NCBI RefSeq assembly: GCF_013185065.1
Contig: NZ_JAAVTO010000003.1
Coordinates: 1 to 64,000 of the forward strand
DNA from: Adlercreutzia sp. ZJ473
GTDB lineage: Bacteria > Actinomycetota > Coriobacteriia > Coriobacteriales > Eggerthellaceae
Direction of reading: 5' to 3'
Length of the DNA stretch: 64,000 bases
Position 1 is the stretch's first letter, and every line of letters starts with the position of its first letter. The position numbers were made by a program, and so were the translations under genes. Below, one piece after another: positions 43,311 through 52,791 of the stretch. Under the pieces are notes generated by a model. The model ran no database searches, was not told the origin of the DNA, and was given only the letters and a program-made list of their open reading frames with translations.

Positions 43311-44593
43311 TGTCGCGCAGGGCGCGCAAGGGAAGCGCCGCCTTCGGCAGCCGCACCGACGTGGGCTGCGTGCGCGAGCACAACGAGGACAGCCTGGTCG
43401 TCGCCCCGCCGCTGTACGTGGTGTGCGACGGCATGGGCGGACACGCCGCCGGCGAGGTGGCCTCCGAGATCGCCGTCGACGTGATCGCGAAGCGCGCGCC
43501 GGCCTACCCCGACGCCACCGCGCTCGGCCAGGCCGTCGAGGAGGCGAACCTCGCCGTCATCCGCGGCGCGCAGGAGGGCGTCGGGCGCGCCGGCATGGGA
43601 TGCACCTGCACGGCGGCCATGCTCGAGAACGAGCGCCTCGTCATCGCGCAGGTGGGCGACTCGCGCGCCTACCTTCTGCACCAGGGCCGCCTGCAGCAGC
43701 TCACGCGCGACCACAGCTTCGTGGCCGACCTCGTGGAGTCGGGGCAGATCACCCCGGCCGAGGCGCGCGTCCACCCGCAGCGCTCGGTCATCACGCGCGC
43801 GCTCGGCAGCGACCCGCGCACCCAGCCCGACCTCTTCGAGATCAACGTGGAGACGGGCGACCGCCTGCTCCTGTGCTCGGACGGCCTGAGCTCCATGATC
43901 GAGGACGACGAGATCGAAGACGTCCTCAACCGCACCGCCGACCCGCAGCTCGCCGCATCGCAGCTGGTCAACGCCGCGATCGCCGCGGGCGGCTGCGACA
44001 ACGTCACCGTGATCGTGGTCAACGTCACGGGGTTCGCCGAGGTGCGCCGCAAGAAGGTGGCGCGCAAGACGAAGGTCACCGCCGCGCTCCTCGTGGTGCT
44101 TCTGGCCGCCATCCTCGGCGGCGCGGCCTACGCGTTCAACTTCTGGACCTCCAACGCGGCCTACCTCGCCGAGCAAGACGGGAAGGTGGCCATCTACCAG
44201 GGCGTTCCCGGAACCATCTTGGGGATGAGCTTCTCGGAGCTCGTCGAGGTGACCGACGTGCCCGTCGACGAGCTGCAGCCGGGCGCGGCCAACCGCATCA
44301 AGGACGAGGGCCTGCGCACCGACTCGCTCGAGGACGCCCAAGAGCTCGTCGAGAGCTACCGCGCCGACATCAAGGCGCGCGAGGACCAGGAGAAGGAGGC
44401 GGCGGCTGCCGCCAGCAGCGCGCGGGCAGCTGCGAGCTCGAGCAGCAGCACGGCCGCGAGCGCGAACGGCGGCGCGGGCGCGCAGGGCGCCGCCAACCCG
44501 GCGGGCGCGAGCGCGCAGGGCGCGCCAAGCCCCGCGAGCTCCGCCTCAGCAGCCGCCAACCCCGTCCCCGCCGCGAGCGGTGATGCCGCGTGA
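43310..44593 (+). CDS. pstP: PstP: PP2C-type Ser/Thr phosphatase, membrane-bound
   Basis: 427 residues. PP2C motifs: TDVGCVREHNEDSLVV, VCDGMGGHAAGEVAS, QVGDSRAYLLHQG, LLCSDGLSSMI and CDNVTVIVV (metal-binding Asp residues present). A transmembrane helix (ALLVVLLAAILGGAAYAF, about 264-281) and an outside tail ending in Ala/Ser low complexity follow. It reverses PknB-type phosphorylation. ATG overlaps the fhaB stop (ATGA type). Confidence 0.9.
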   Translation: MSRRARKGSAAFGSRTDVGCVREHNEDSLVVAPPLYVVCDGMGGHAAGEVASEIAVDVIAKRAPAYPDATALGQAVEEANLAVIRGAQEGVGRAGMGCTCTAAMLENERLVIAQVGDSRAYLLHQGRLQQLTRDHSFVADLVESGQITPAEARVHPQRSVITRALGSDPRTQPDLFEINVETGDRLLLCSDGLSSMIEDDEIEDVLNRTADPQLAASQLVNAAIAAGGCDNVTVIVVNVTGFAEVRRKKVARKTKVTAALLVVLLAAILGGAAYAFNFWTSNAAYLAEQDGKVAIYQGVPGTILGMSFSELVEVTDVPVDELQPGAANRIKDEGLRTDSLEDAQELVESYRADIKAREDQEKEAAAAASSARAAASSSSSTAASANGGAGAQGAANPAGASAQGAPSPASSASAAANPVPAASGDAA

Positions 44594-47370
44594 CGCGCCG
44601 CAACATCGAGCTTCTGCTCCTCGTCATAGCCGCGCCCCTCGTCATCGTGCTGTTCGCCATGATGGTGGTCACCGGCGGCCAGGAGCTGTCCTTCAACACA
44701 CTCGGCGTGCCCATCGGCATCTTCGCCGCGTTCGTGACAGCCCACCTCGCCGTGCGCAAGCTCGCGCCCGAGGCGGACCCGGCGCTTCTGCCCATCACCT
44801 TCGCGCTGTCGGGCATCGGCATCGCGTTCGTCACGCGCCTGGCGCCCGATTTGGCATCGCGCCAGCTCATGTGGCTGTTCGCAGGCGTCGCCTGCATGGT
44901 CGTGGTGCTCGCCGTCGTGCGCAACCTCGACAAGCTCGCGCACTACAAGTACACGCTCATGATCGCGGGCGTGCTGCTCCTGCTCGCGCCCATGCTCCCC
45001 GTCGTCGGCACCGAGATCAACGGCAGCCGCCTGTGGCTGCAGGTGGGGTCGTTCTCGTTCCAACCCGGCGAGATCGCCAAGATCTGCATCGTGCTGTTCC
45101 TCGCGGCCTACCTCGCGCAGAACCGCGAGATGCTCTCCGTGTTCACCTGGGACGTGGGCCCCTTCCGCCTGCCCTCGCTCCCCACGCTCATGCCCCTGCT
45201 CGTCATGTGGGCGCTCGCGTTCGTCATCGTCGTGCTCGAGAAGGACCTCGGCTCGGCGCTCGTGCTGTTCACCGTGTTCCTCGTGATGCTCTACGTGGCC
45301 ACGGGCAAGAAGCTCTACGTGGTCGTGGGCGCCCTGCTCGCGGGCGCGGCCGCCGTGGTGCTGTGGATGGGCTTCTCCCACGTGCAGCAGCGCGTCGACA
45401 TCTGGCTCGACCCCTTCGCCGACGCCTCGGGCGCCGGCTACCAGGTGGTGCAGGGCATCTACTCCATGGCCGACGGCGGGCTGTTCGGCGTCGGCATCGG
45501 CCGCGGCATGGCCGACCTCATCCCCTACGTGGAGAACGACTTCATCTTCGCCGCCATCGCCGAGGAGACGGGGCTGCTCGGCGCGGCGGGCGTGCTGCTG
45601 CTGTTCCTCTGCTTCGCCATCCGCGGCATCCTCACCGCGGCGCGCGCGAAGTCCGACGTCAGCTCGTTCACCGCAGCGGGCCTCACCTCCATCATCGTGC
45701 TGCAGGCGTTCATCATCGTCGGCGGCGTCACGCGCCTCATCCCGCTCACGGGCATCACGCTGCCCTTCGTGAGCCAGGGCGGCTCGTCGCTTCTGGCGGG
45801 CTTCATCATCCTGGGCCTGCTTCTGCGCTGCGGCGACGAGGGCACCGGCCTCGGCAAGGAGATGGCGAGCGCCACCTCCACGTTCTCGGCGAACAGCGTG
45901 CTCGGGCGCGTGTCGCTCGGCAAGAACCTCACGGGCGCGATCATCGTGTTCTCGGTGATGTTCGCGCTCCTGGTGGCGAACATCACGATGATCATGGTGG
46001 TCCAGGCCAAGGACTACCAGAGCATGCCGGGCAACGGGCACACGCTCGCGCGCGAGTCTCAGACCGAGCGCGGGACCATCTCGACCTACGACGGCGTGGT
46101 GCTCGCCCAGTCCGTGAAGGGCGACGACGGCTCCTACACGCGCCTCTACCCCGCCGGCGAGCTGGCCTCGCACGTGGTGGGCTACGCCTCCGAGCGCTTC
46201 GGCACCAGCGGCATCGAGGCCGCCTACAACGACACGCTCAAAGGCCAGGAGAACTACGCCACCTGGACTGACGCCATCAACTCGCTCGCAGGCGTGAGCA
46301 CGCCGGGCAACGACGTCGCCCTCACGCTGAACTCGAAGATCCAGCAGGCCGCCCAGGACGCGCTGGCCGGCTACACCGGCGCCTGCGTGGTCATGGACCC
46401 CGAGACGGGCGCGGTGCTCGCGCTGGCCTCCTCGCCCACCTACGACGCCGCCGCCATCGAGGACCTCCTGGCCGCGGCCGCGAGCTCCGGCGACTCCGGC
46501 TCGAGCGCGCTGTTCAACCGCGCCACGCAAGCCGTCTACGCGCCGGGCTCCACCTTCAAGATGGTCACGCTGGCCACCGCGCTGGAAGACGGGGTGGCGA
46601 AGGAGGACACCACGTTCGACTCGCCTGGCAGCATGGAGATCGGCAACGCCCCGGTGACTAACTTCGACGAGTACGCCTACGGCACCATCACGCTGGCGCG
46701 TGCCACCGAGCTCTCCTCGAACACCGTGTTCGGCCAGCTCGGCGAGCTCATGGGGCCCGAGCGCCTCGTGGCCGGCGCCGAGGACTTCGGCTTCAACCAG
46801 GACATCGACTTCGACCTGCCGCTGTCCACCTCGCTCATGCCCGACCCCGAGGACATGACCACGTGGGAGACGGCGTGGGCCGCCGCGGGCGAGCCCGTCG
46901 GCGAGAGCAGGACGGCCAACCACCCGAGCCCGGCCGGCCCGCAGGCCACCGTGCTGGAGATGGCCCTCGTGGGATGCGCCATCGCCAACGACGGCGCCGT
47001 CATGCAGCCCTACCTGGTGGACGGCATCTACAACGCCAACGGCGAGCGCAGCTTCACGGCCAAGCCCGCCAAGCTCATGCAGGCCGTCACCGCAAGCACC
47101 GCGCAGCGCACGCTCGAGGTGCTCAAGGGCGTCGTGTCGCGCGGCACCGGCACCGAGGCCGCCATCCCCGGCGTCACCGTGGCGGGCAAGACGGGCACTG
47201 CCGAGGCCGCGGGCAAGCAGGACAGCAGCTGGTTCGTGGGCATCGCGCCCGCCGAGAGCCCGCGCGTGGTGGTGGCGATCACGCTCGAGGAAGTGGGCAG
47301 CACCGCTTCCGCAGACGCCAAGGCGCGTTCAGTGCTGCAAACCGCGCTTTCGGTGCAAGGAGTTTTATAG
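44590..47370 (+). CDS. RodA-type SEDS glycosyltransferase fused to a class B penicillin-binding protein
   Basis: 926 residues from a GTG overlapping pstP. Residues about 1-430: SEDS/RodA membrane domain (GSRLWLQVGSFSFQPGEIAKI, VVLEKDLGSALV, GRGMADLIPYVENDFIFA). After a further helix (about 443-468), residues about 480-926 form a class B PBP with SxxK (APGSTFKM, about 651), SSN (about 708) and KTGTAEA (about 866). In most Actinobacteria rodA and pbpA are adjacent genes in this same cluster; here they are one chain, joining polymerisation and crosslinking. No stop or frameshift separates them. Confidence 0.92.
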   Translation: MTRRNIELLLLVIAAPLVIVLFAMMVVTGGQELSFNTLGVPIGIFAAFVTAHLAVRKLAPEADPALLPITFALSGIGIAFVTRLAPDLASRQLMWLFAGVACMVVVLAVVRNLDKLAHYKYTLMIAGVLLLLAPMLPVVGTEINGSRLWLQVGSFSFQPGEIAKICIVLFLAAYLAQNREMLSVFTWDVGPFRLPSLPTLMPLLVMWALAFVIVVLEKDLGSALVLFTVFLVMLYVATGKKLYVVVGALLAGAAAVVLWMGFSHVQQRVDIWLDPFADASGAGYQVVQGIYSMADGGLFGVGIGRGMADLIPYVENDFIFAAIAEETGLLGAAGVLLLFLCFAIRGILTAARAKSDVSSFTAAGLTSIIVLQAFIIVGGVTRLIPLTGITLPFVSQGGSSLLAGFIILGLLLRCGDEGTGLGKEMASATSTFSANSVLGRVSLGKNLTGAIIVFSVMFALLVANITMIMVVQAKDYQSMPGNGHTLARESQTERGTISTYDGVVLAQSVKGDDGSYTRLYPAGELASHVVGYASERFGTSGIEAAYNDTLKGQENYATWTDAINSLAGVSTPGNDVALTLNSKIQQAAQDALAGYTGACVVMDPETGAVLALASSPTYDAAAIEDLLAAAASSGDSGSSALFNRATQAVYAPGSTFKMVTLATALEDGVAKEDTTFDSPGSMEIGNAPVTNFDEYAYGTITLARATELSSNTVFGQLGELMGPERLVAGAEDFGFNQDIDFDLPLSTSLMPDPEDMTTWETAWAAAGEPVGESRTANHPSPAGPQATVLEMALVGCAIANDGAVMQPYLVDGIYNANGERSFTAKPAKLMQAVTASTAQRTLEVLKGVVSRGTGTEAAIPGVTVAGKTGTAEAAGKQDSSWFVGIAPAESPRVVVAITLEEVGSTASADAKARSVLQTALSVQGVL

Positions 47371-47488
47371 ATAACCGCGAAATGGTGCGATAACGCGCGA
47401 TGCCCCGCTACAATGGGGTATGCTGGCAAGAATCGCATTACAACGCAGCTGAGACGTACGAAGAATGTGACCAAAAGGAGCGACCAAG

Positions 47489-49387
47489 GTGGCAACGCAA
47501 GGACCAATGACCGGCAGGGTCTTCAGTGGCCGTTATCAGATCAACGACCGCATTGGCATCGGCGGCATGGCAGAGGTCTACCGCGCGCAGGACAACGTGC
47601 TCGGTCGATCGGTCGCCGTCAAGGTGATGCTGCCCCAGTACGCCGCCGATCCCGACTTCACGCGCCGCTTCCGCCAGGAGGCCGCGGCGGCGGCCAACCT
47701 GCAGAGCCCCTACATCGTCAACGTGTACGACTGGGGCCAGGACGACGACACGTACTACATCGTGATGGAGTTCGTGCGCGGCTCCGACCTCAAGACCGCC
47801 ATCCAGCAGCGCGGCGCCATCAACCAGCGCAAGGCGGCGGAGATCGGCGCGCAGGTGTGCCAGGCGCTCACCGTGGCGCACAACCAGGACATCATCCACC
47901 GCGACATCAAGCCGCAGAACATCATGGTGCAGCCCGACGGCAACGCCAAGGTGATGGACTTCGGCATCGCGCGCGCGAAGAACTCCGTGAACGACCAGAC
48001 CTCCTCGGTCCTGGGCACGGCGCACTACATCTCGCCCGAGCAGGCGCAGGGCAAGGAGCTCACCGCCGCGAGCGACATCTACTCGCTCGGCATCGTGCTG
48101 TACGAGGCGACCACCGGCAAGCTCCCCTTCGACGGGCCCGACGCCGTGGGCGTGGCCCTCAAGCAGGTGAAGGAGTACCCGCCCGCGCCGAGCGAGATCA
48201 ACCCCGACATCGACCCGGCGCTCGAGGACATCATCCTCACGGCGCTCGAGAAGAACCCGGCCGACCGCTTCGCCACCGCGAACGACATGCGCTTGGCGCT
48301 CAACGACTTTCTGGCCGGGCGCGCCGTCAGCATCGCCGGCGGGCGCAACAACTTCACCGAGGCGCAGACGCGCGTGATCGGCCCCGTGGCCGCGGGCGGC
48401 ACCGTGCCCGTCGACGCCACGCAGACCATGCCCGTCGTGGGCGGCGCGGGCGGACATGCCGGCGGCGCCGGCTACGGCGGCTCCACGAGCTACCGCGCCG
48501 AGCCCCCCAAGAAGTCGAAGCGCGGCGCTATCATCGCGCTGGTGGCGGTGCTCGCCATCGCGCTGGTGGCGGGCATAGCGTACGCCTTCATGAGCAGCGA
48601 GGGAGACAAGGGCACGCCGGTGCCCAACGTGGTGGGCTCAACCTACGAGCAGGCCGTCGCAGCGCTCGAGGGCGCTGGCTTCGAGGTAGGCGCGCCCAAC
48701 TACACCTACGATGCAACCGTCGAGGAGGGCCTGGTCATCAGCCAGAGCCCGAAGGCCGAGGAGAGCAAGCCCGCAGGCACCAAGATAACGCTGACCATCT
48801 CGCAGGGCACCGAGCAGATCACCGTGCCCGACCTGCGCGGATGCACGCTCGAGCAGGCGAAGAGCAAGGTGGGCAGCAACTTCACCATCAACTACACGGG
48901 CAGCCAGAACTCCTCGGAGTACGAGAAGGACCGCATCATGATCCAGAGCCCCGCAGCCGGCGACAAGGCCGAGAAGGGCTCGACCATCGACTACGTGATA
49001 TCGCTCGGCCCCGAGGACATCACGGTGCCCAACGTGATCGGCTACGGCGAGACGGGAGCCCTCAGCGCGCTGCAGGACGCGGGCCTCAAGGTGACCACCC
49101 AGTACGCGTACTCGGACGACGCGCCGGCGGGCCTCGTGATCGACCAGAGCCTGAGCGCAGGCTCGAAGGTGGAGCACGGCGCCTCGATCACCATCACGGT
49201 GTCGAAGGGCGAGGATCCCTCGAAGAAGCCGCCCGCGTCCTCCTCGAGCAGCGCCTCCAGCAGCGCGAGCAGCAGCGCCTCCAGCAGCGCTGCGAGTAGC
49301 GCTGCGAGCAGCGCTGCGGCAGCAGCCAACAACGCCCGCTCAGCTGGCGGAGCAAGCGGAGCCGACAAGGCGGCTGACAAGAAGTAG
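47489..49387 (+). CDS. pknB: PknB-type Ser/Thr kinase with three PASTA repeats
   Basis: 632 residues from a GTG with AAAAGGAG upstream. Kinase motifs: GIGGMAEVY (P-loop), VAVKV (Lys), HRDIKPQNIM, DFGIA, LGTAHYISPEQ. A juxtamembrane Thr-rich stretch, a helix (AIIALVAVLAIALVAGIAYAF, about 348-368) and three PASTA domains (about 376-575) follow, then a Ser/Ala tail. Only one kinase is present where mycobacteria have pknA and pknB. It should sense muropeptides or lipid II and phosphorylate the FHA proteins upstream. Confidence 0.92.
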   Translation: MATQGPMTGRVFSGRYQINDRIGIGGMAEVYRAQDNVLGRSVAVKVMLPQYAADPDFTRRFRQEAAAAANLQSPYIVNVYDWGQDDDTYYIVMEFVRGSDLKTAIQQRGAINQRKAAEIGAQVCQALTVAHNQDIIHRDIKPQNIMVQPDGNAKVMDFGIARAKNSVNDQTSSVLGTAHYISPEQAQGKELTAASDIYSLGIVLYEATTGKLPFDGPDAVGVALKQVKEYPPAPSEINPDIDPALEDIILTALEKNPADRFATANDMRLALNDFLAGRAVSIAGGRNNFTEAQTRVIGPVAAGGTVPVDATQTMPVVGGAGGHAGGAGYGGSTSYRAEPPKKSKRGAIIALVAVLAIALVAGIAYAFMSSEGDKGTPVPNVVGSTYEQAVAALEGAGFEVGAPNYTYDATVEEGLVISQSPKAEESKPAGTKITLTISQGTEQITVPDLRGCTLEQAKSKVGSNFTINYTGSQNSSEYEKDRIMIQSPAAGDKAEKGSTIDYVISLGPEDITVPNVIGYGETGALSALQDAGLKVTTQYAYSDDAPAGLVIDQSLSAGSKVEHGASITITVSKGEDPSKKPPASSSSSASSSASSSASSSAASSAASSAAAAANNARSAGGASGADKAADKK

Positions 49388-49454
49388 CATTGATGAGCGC
49401 GCCGGGCAGGGAGCGCGCAGAGACGCTGAGCTGCGAAACGCAAGCATCGAAACG

Positions 49455-49487
49455 AAGGGGAGCCGCACATCGTGCGACTCCCCTTTT
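49455..49487 (+). terminator. Rho-independent terminator of the fha-pknB operon
   Basis: AAGGGGAG and CGCAC at the left pair with GTGCG and CTCCCCTT at the right (one mismatch), followed by TT, C and more T. It lies 68 nt past the pknB stop. Confidence 0.8.
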
Positions 49488-49519
49488 CGCTCCTATAAGG
49501 CCCTGCCCCCACCAGAAGG

Positions 49520-49680
49520 ATGAACCCACCTCAAAAGGTGGGTGCTCGCAGCTGGCCTCCTGGCTTTCGCGTCAACGGACGCGAATCTCCATTCCACCCG
49601 CTATCTTGAGCTCCCTCAATCATATTCATCGGTCCATCGCAAAATATGGCGGAAGCAGAACCTGACTTCAGTATAGGCAA
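49520..49680. other. Structured intergenic stretch between convergent genes
   Basis: Contains ACCCACC-TCAAAA-GGTGGGT (about 49526-49545), CTGGCCTCCTGGC and CGCGTC-AACG-GACGCG, i.e. several hairpins in 70 bp, then an AT-richer stretch. On the minus strand AAAGCCAGGAGGCC resembles the 3' box of cobalamin riboswitches, but no 5' core is visible and no gene lies downstream. Unassigned. Confidence 0.4.
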
Positions 49681-49715
49681 ACAACCTCACATGAAAAGTC
49701 TTGACAAAGTAACAA

Positions 49716-51236
49716 CTACTCGGCAGGGAACCGCAGAATGAACGTCGTCCCGTGCCCCAGCTCGCTCTCCACCACGATGGTGCCGCCGTGGTAGAGCACG
49801 GCGTGCTTCACGATGGCGAGGCCGAGGCCCGTGCCGCCCGTCTCCTTCGAGCGGCTCTTCTCCATGCGGTAGAAGCGCTCGAAGATCTTCTCGTGCTTGT
49901 CGGCGGGGATGCCCGGGCCCGTGTCGGTCACGCGCACGACCACCTGGCGCTGCGCATGCGCCGCACTCGCTGCCGTCGCGCCCGCATGCGCCGCAGCAGC
50001 GCCCCCCCGCGCCGGTGAGGCCGCATCCGCACGCGCTGCGCCCTCCCCTTCGCCAGCCGTCGCGCCCGCGAGCGGCGCGCCTTCCTCCTCGCAGACGACC
50101 ACCTTGACCGAGCCGCCCGCATGGTTGTAGCGGATCCCGTTCTCGATCAGGTTGTACGCCATCTCCTCCACGAGCGTCTCGTTGCCGCGCATGACCGCGC
50201 CGGTCCCGCTCACCTCCACGCTCACGTCGTGCTCGTTGGCCAGCATCGTCAGGCGGCCCGCTGCGCGCCTCGCCACGCCGAGCACGTCCACGAGCACCAT
50301 CGCCTCGTGCTCGAGCGGCGTCTGCACCTCGTCGAGGCGCGAGAGCGTGAGCACGTCGTTGATCAGCGAGCGCATGGCCTGCGACTCGGAGTAGATGAGG
50401 CCCGCGAACCGCGCCGTGTCCTCGGGCGGCACCAGGCCGCTCTCCATCAGCTCAGCGTAGCCGGAGATCACCTGCAGCGGCGTCTTCATCTCGTGCGACA
50501 CGTTCGCGGAGAAGTCGCGGCGCAGGCTCTCGGCGCGGGCGAGCTCCTCGTTCTGCGCCTTCAGCTGGCGCTGCTGCTCGTCGATGCGCACCAGAAGCGG
50601 GCTCATCTCCTCGTAGATCTCGTTCTCGAGCGGGTCGGAGAAGTCAAGCGCGTCAATGGGCTTCATGATGCGCCGCGTGAGCAGGCGCGACAGCATGAGC
50701 ACGAGCAGCGCCGCCACCGCGAACGCCGTGACGACGGGAACGACCAGGCCGCCTGCGAAGGCCAGCAGCGACTCGCGCGACTCCGACAGGCGCACGACCG
50801 ACCCGTCGTCGAGGAGCACCGCCGCATACACGGTGTCGGTGCCGAGAGTCTCGGAGAAGCGCGTGACGGCGCCCTCGCCCGAGGCCTCCGCGGCCTGCAC
50901 CTCGGGACGGCTGGCGTGGTTGGGAAGCGTGGACGCGTCGGGCGTCGAGCTGTCGAAGAGCACCACGCCGTCGGGGTCGATGAGCGTGAAGCGCACGAGC
51001 CCCGCGAACTGCTCCTCCAAGGTGGAGAGGTTGCTCCCGCTCGACGTCTCGTTCAGGTACACCGCCGCGTTGCGCGCCTGCGACATCAGGCGCATCTCGC
51101 CGTCGCGCTCGAACGACACGTAGTAGATGCTCGTGAGCACGACCGACATCACCGCGATCACGCACAGCGTGAACACCAGAACCGTTGAGAAGATCTTGCC
51201 CGAGAGGCTCCGCGTGCCGCGGCGCGACGTGGTCAT
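49716..51236 (-). CDS. Sensor histidine kinase, PhoR-like
   Basis: 506 residues: helix, extracytoplasmic domain of about 115 residues, helix (LVVPVVTAFAVAALLVLML), then the DHp H-box SHEMKTPLQVISGYAELM and the ATPase domain with NLIENGIRYNHAG, DTGPGIP and GTGLGLAIVKHAV. A 50-residue Ala/Gly low-complexity insert sits inside the ATPase domain between N-box and G1-box. It pairs with the response regulator upstream on the same strand. Confidence 0.9.
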   Translation of the reverse strand: MTTSRRGTRSLSGKIFSTVLVFTLCVIAVMSVVLTSIYYVSFERDGEMRLMSQARNAAVYLNETSSGSNLSTLEEQFAGLVRFTLIDPDGVVLFDSSTPDASTLPNHASRPEVQAAEASGEGAVTRFSETLGTDTVYAAVLLDDGSVVRLSESRESLLAFAGGLVVPVVTAFAVAALLVLMLSRLLTRRIMKPIDALDFSDPLENEIYEEMSPLLVRIDEQQRQLKAQNEELARAESLRRDFSANVSHEMKTPLQVISGYAELMESGLVPPEDTARFAGLIYSESQAMRSLINDVLTLSRLDEVQTPLEHEAMVLVDVLGVARRAAGRLTMLANEHDVSVEVSGTGAVMRGNETLVEEMAYNLIENGIRYNHAGGSVKVVVCEEEGAPLAGATAGEGEGAARADAASPARGGAAAAHAGATAASAAHAQRQVVVRVTDTGPGIPADKHEKIFERFYRMEKSRSKETGGTGLGLAIVKHAVLYHGGTIVVESELGHGTTFILRFPAE

Positions 51237-51242
51237 GAGACC

Positions 51243-51947
51243 CTACTCGATGACCCTCAGGCAGTAGCCCACGCCGCGCACCGTGCCGATGAGCAGGTCA
51301 GCGCCTTCCTTCGCGCGCGCGAGCTTCTGGCGCAGCGTCTGGATGTGCACGTCAACCGTGCGCGTCTCGCCCACGTACGTGACGCCCCACACGTCCTCGA
51401 GCAGCTGGGCGCGCGTGAGGACGTGCCCGCGGTTGCGCATGAGGGCATGCAGGAGGTCGAACTCCTTGAGCGTGAGGGACACGGGGGTGCCGCCCACCAC
51501 CACGGTGCGCGCGGCGGGCGAGAGCACGATGGGACCGACCGAGAGCTCGCCCTCGGGCTCGCCCGCCGTGGCCTGCGCCTGCTGCTGCGCGCGGCGCAGA
51601 AGCGCGTTCACGCGCGAGACGAGCTCCATCATGCCGAAGGGCTTGGCGAGGTAGTCGTCGGCGCCCGCGTCGAGGCCGCACACGGTGTCGTACTCGGTGC
51701 CCTTCGCGGTGAGCATCATCACCGGCAGCGTGGAGGTGGACTCGTCGGCGCGCACGCGGCGCAGGATCTCGAGCCCGTCGACGTCGGGCAGCATGATGTC
51801 GAGCAGGATGAGCTCGGGGACTTCCTCGCGGCATGCGGCGAAGAACTCGTCGGCATGGGCGAACCCTCGCGCCTCGAACCCCGCCTGCTTGAGCGCGTAG
51901 ACGGTGAGGTCGCGGATGTTGGTGTCATCTTCAACGTAGTAGATCAT
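51243..51947 (-). CDS. OmpR/PhoB-family response regulator
   Basis: 234 residues. Receiver: acidic pocket VEDDTN, phosphoacceptor Asp in LLDIMLPDVDG (about 50), TAKG, and the Lys of AKPFG. C-terminal winged helix ends RTVDVHIQTLRQKL and GTVRGVGYCL. Six bp separate it from the kinase gene. Confidence 0.92.
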   Translation of the reverse strand: MIYYVEDDTNIRDLTVYALKQAGFEARGFAHADEFFAACREEVPELILLDIMLPDVDGLEILRRVRADESTSTLPVMMLTAKGTEYDTVCGLDAGADDYLAKPFGMMELVSRVNALLRRAQQQAQATAGEPEGELSVGPIVLSPAARTVVVGGTPVSLTLKEFDLLHALMRNRGHVLTRAQLLEDVWGVTYVGETRTVDVHIQTLRQKLARAKEGADLLIGTVRGVGYCLRVIE

Positions 51948-52040
51948 TTCGCCATTGTAACGCGCCCCCGCGAGGAAACCCCGCCCATCCGCATCAAATT
52001 TGGGTAAAAGTTTGCAAGCCGAGAACGAAGCGAGGGTCTT

Positions 52041-52460
52041 CTACACGCCCGCTTCCGCGCACCAGCCGAGGAAGTCCTCAGGGCCGATTACGGTGACGCC
52101 CAGGAAGGGGAAGTCCTTGAGGTTGTTGGTCAGCAGCACGCCGCTCACGTACACCACTGCCTCGAGAAACGGACGATCCTTCTCGTCGGGGAAGACGATG
52201 GCGGGAATGTACTTGGGAACGACCTCCTCCCCGACGTCGAGCACAAGGCGAAGGAGCGCGTCGGCTTGGGGGACGAGGCCGCGTGACGAGACGAGAGGCC
52301 GATGCAGTACGTCGGCGTACTCGTCGACCATCTGAGAGCTATAGCACAGCCTGAGGGGCGTGGCAGGATCGAGGATCTTCCTCAAAGCCTGGCGGTTGGG
52401 GCCGTTGCGCTTGATGAGCGATGCCACGAGCACGTTCGTGTCGATGACCACGTTCACCAT
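52041..52460 (-). CDS. PIN-domain toxin (PIN_3 type)
   Basis: 139 residues: VVIDTNVLVASLIKRNGPN at the start (first catalytic Asp), DEYADVL, FPDEKDRPFLEAV, and TNNLKDFPFLGVTVIGPEDFL at the end. This is the family annotated as putative toxin component of PIN type. The antitoxin gene ends 3 bp upstream. Confidence 0.85.
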   Translation of the reverse strand: MVNVVIDTNVLVASLIKRNGPNRQALRKILDPATPLRLCYSSQMVDEYADVLHRPLVSSRGLVPQADALLRLVLDVGEEVVPKYIPAIVFPDEKDRPFLEAVVYVSGVLLTNNLKDFPFLGVTVIGPEDFLGWCAEAGV

Positions 52461-52463
52461 GGC

Positions 52464-52757
52464 CTATGCCACCAAGTCCCGAGACCTGACCTCTCGAACC
52501 TTCTCGACATAGGCCACGATGTCCTCGATGGTTGGCTCGGGCGCCTCGTAGGCGTCAAGCTTCTCGTCGGCAGCGGCCATGATGGCATCGAACCGATCGA
52601 GAGGGCTTTCAGCCGACTCCAGCTCGGTATCAAAGAAGTCGCGCGCCGCCTGGGACAGGTTCGTCCCGCGAGACCGGTAGAGCTCGGCAAGCGCCGTCTT
52701 TTTCTCAGGCTCGATGCGAATCCTGATGACGTCAGTCATTGCGTCAGCAGCCGACAT
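52464..52757 (-). CDS. Antitoxin for the PIN toxin
   Basis: 97 residues from the ATG with GAGGGAGG upstream. VIRIRIEPEKKTALAELYRSRGTNLSQAARDFF is a ribbon-helix-helix of RelB/DinJ type, followed by an acidic C-terminus that should bind the toxin. Confidence 0.78.
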   Translation of the reverse strand: MSAADAMTDVIRIRIEPEKKTALAELYRSRGTNLSQAARDFFDTELESAESPLDRFDAIMAAADEKLDAYEAPEPTIEDIVAYVEKVREVRSRDLVA

Positions 52758-52773
52758 GATTGCCTCCCTCATA

Positions 52774-52791
52774 TAGCTACGTTTGTAGCTA
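52774..52791. promoter_or_regulatory. Palindromic operator of the PIN toxin-antitoxin operon
   Basis: TAGCTAC-GTTT-GTAGCTA (52774-52791), perfect 7-bp arms, followed by one more TTGTAGC. It lies 17 bp upstream of the antitoxin ATG. Confidence 0.65.

Noticed and set aside
44356-46923. An 855-codon minus-strand frame opposite the RodA-PBP fusion
   Set aside because: His/Gly/Arg-rich product without domains, entirely complementary to a well-supported enzyme.
49520-49600. A second cobalamin riboswitch on the minus strand
   Set aside because: Only the GCCAGGAGGCC-like 3' phrase is present. The GGGAA/GGTG core is missing, and no minus-strand gene follows.
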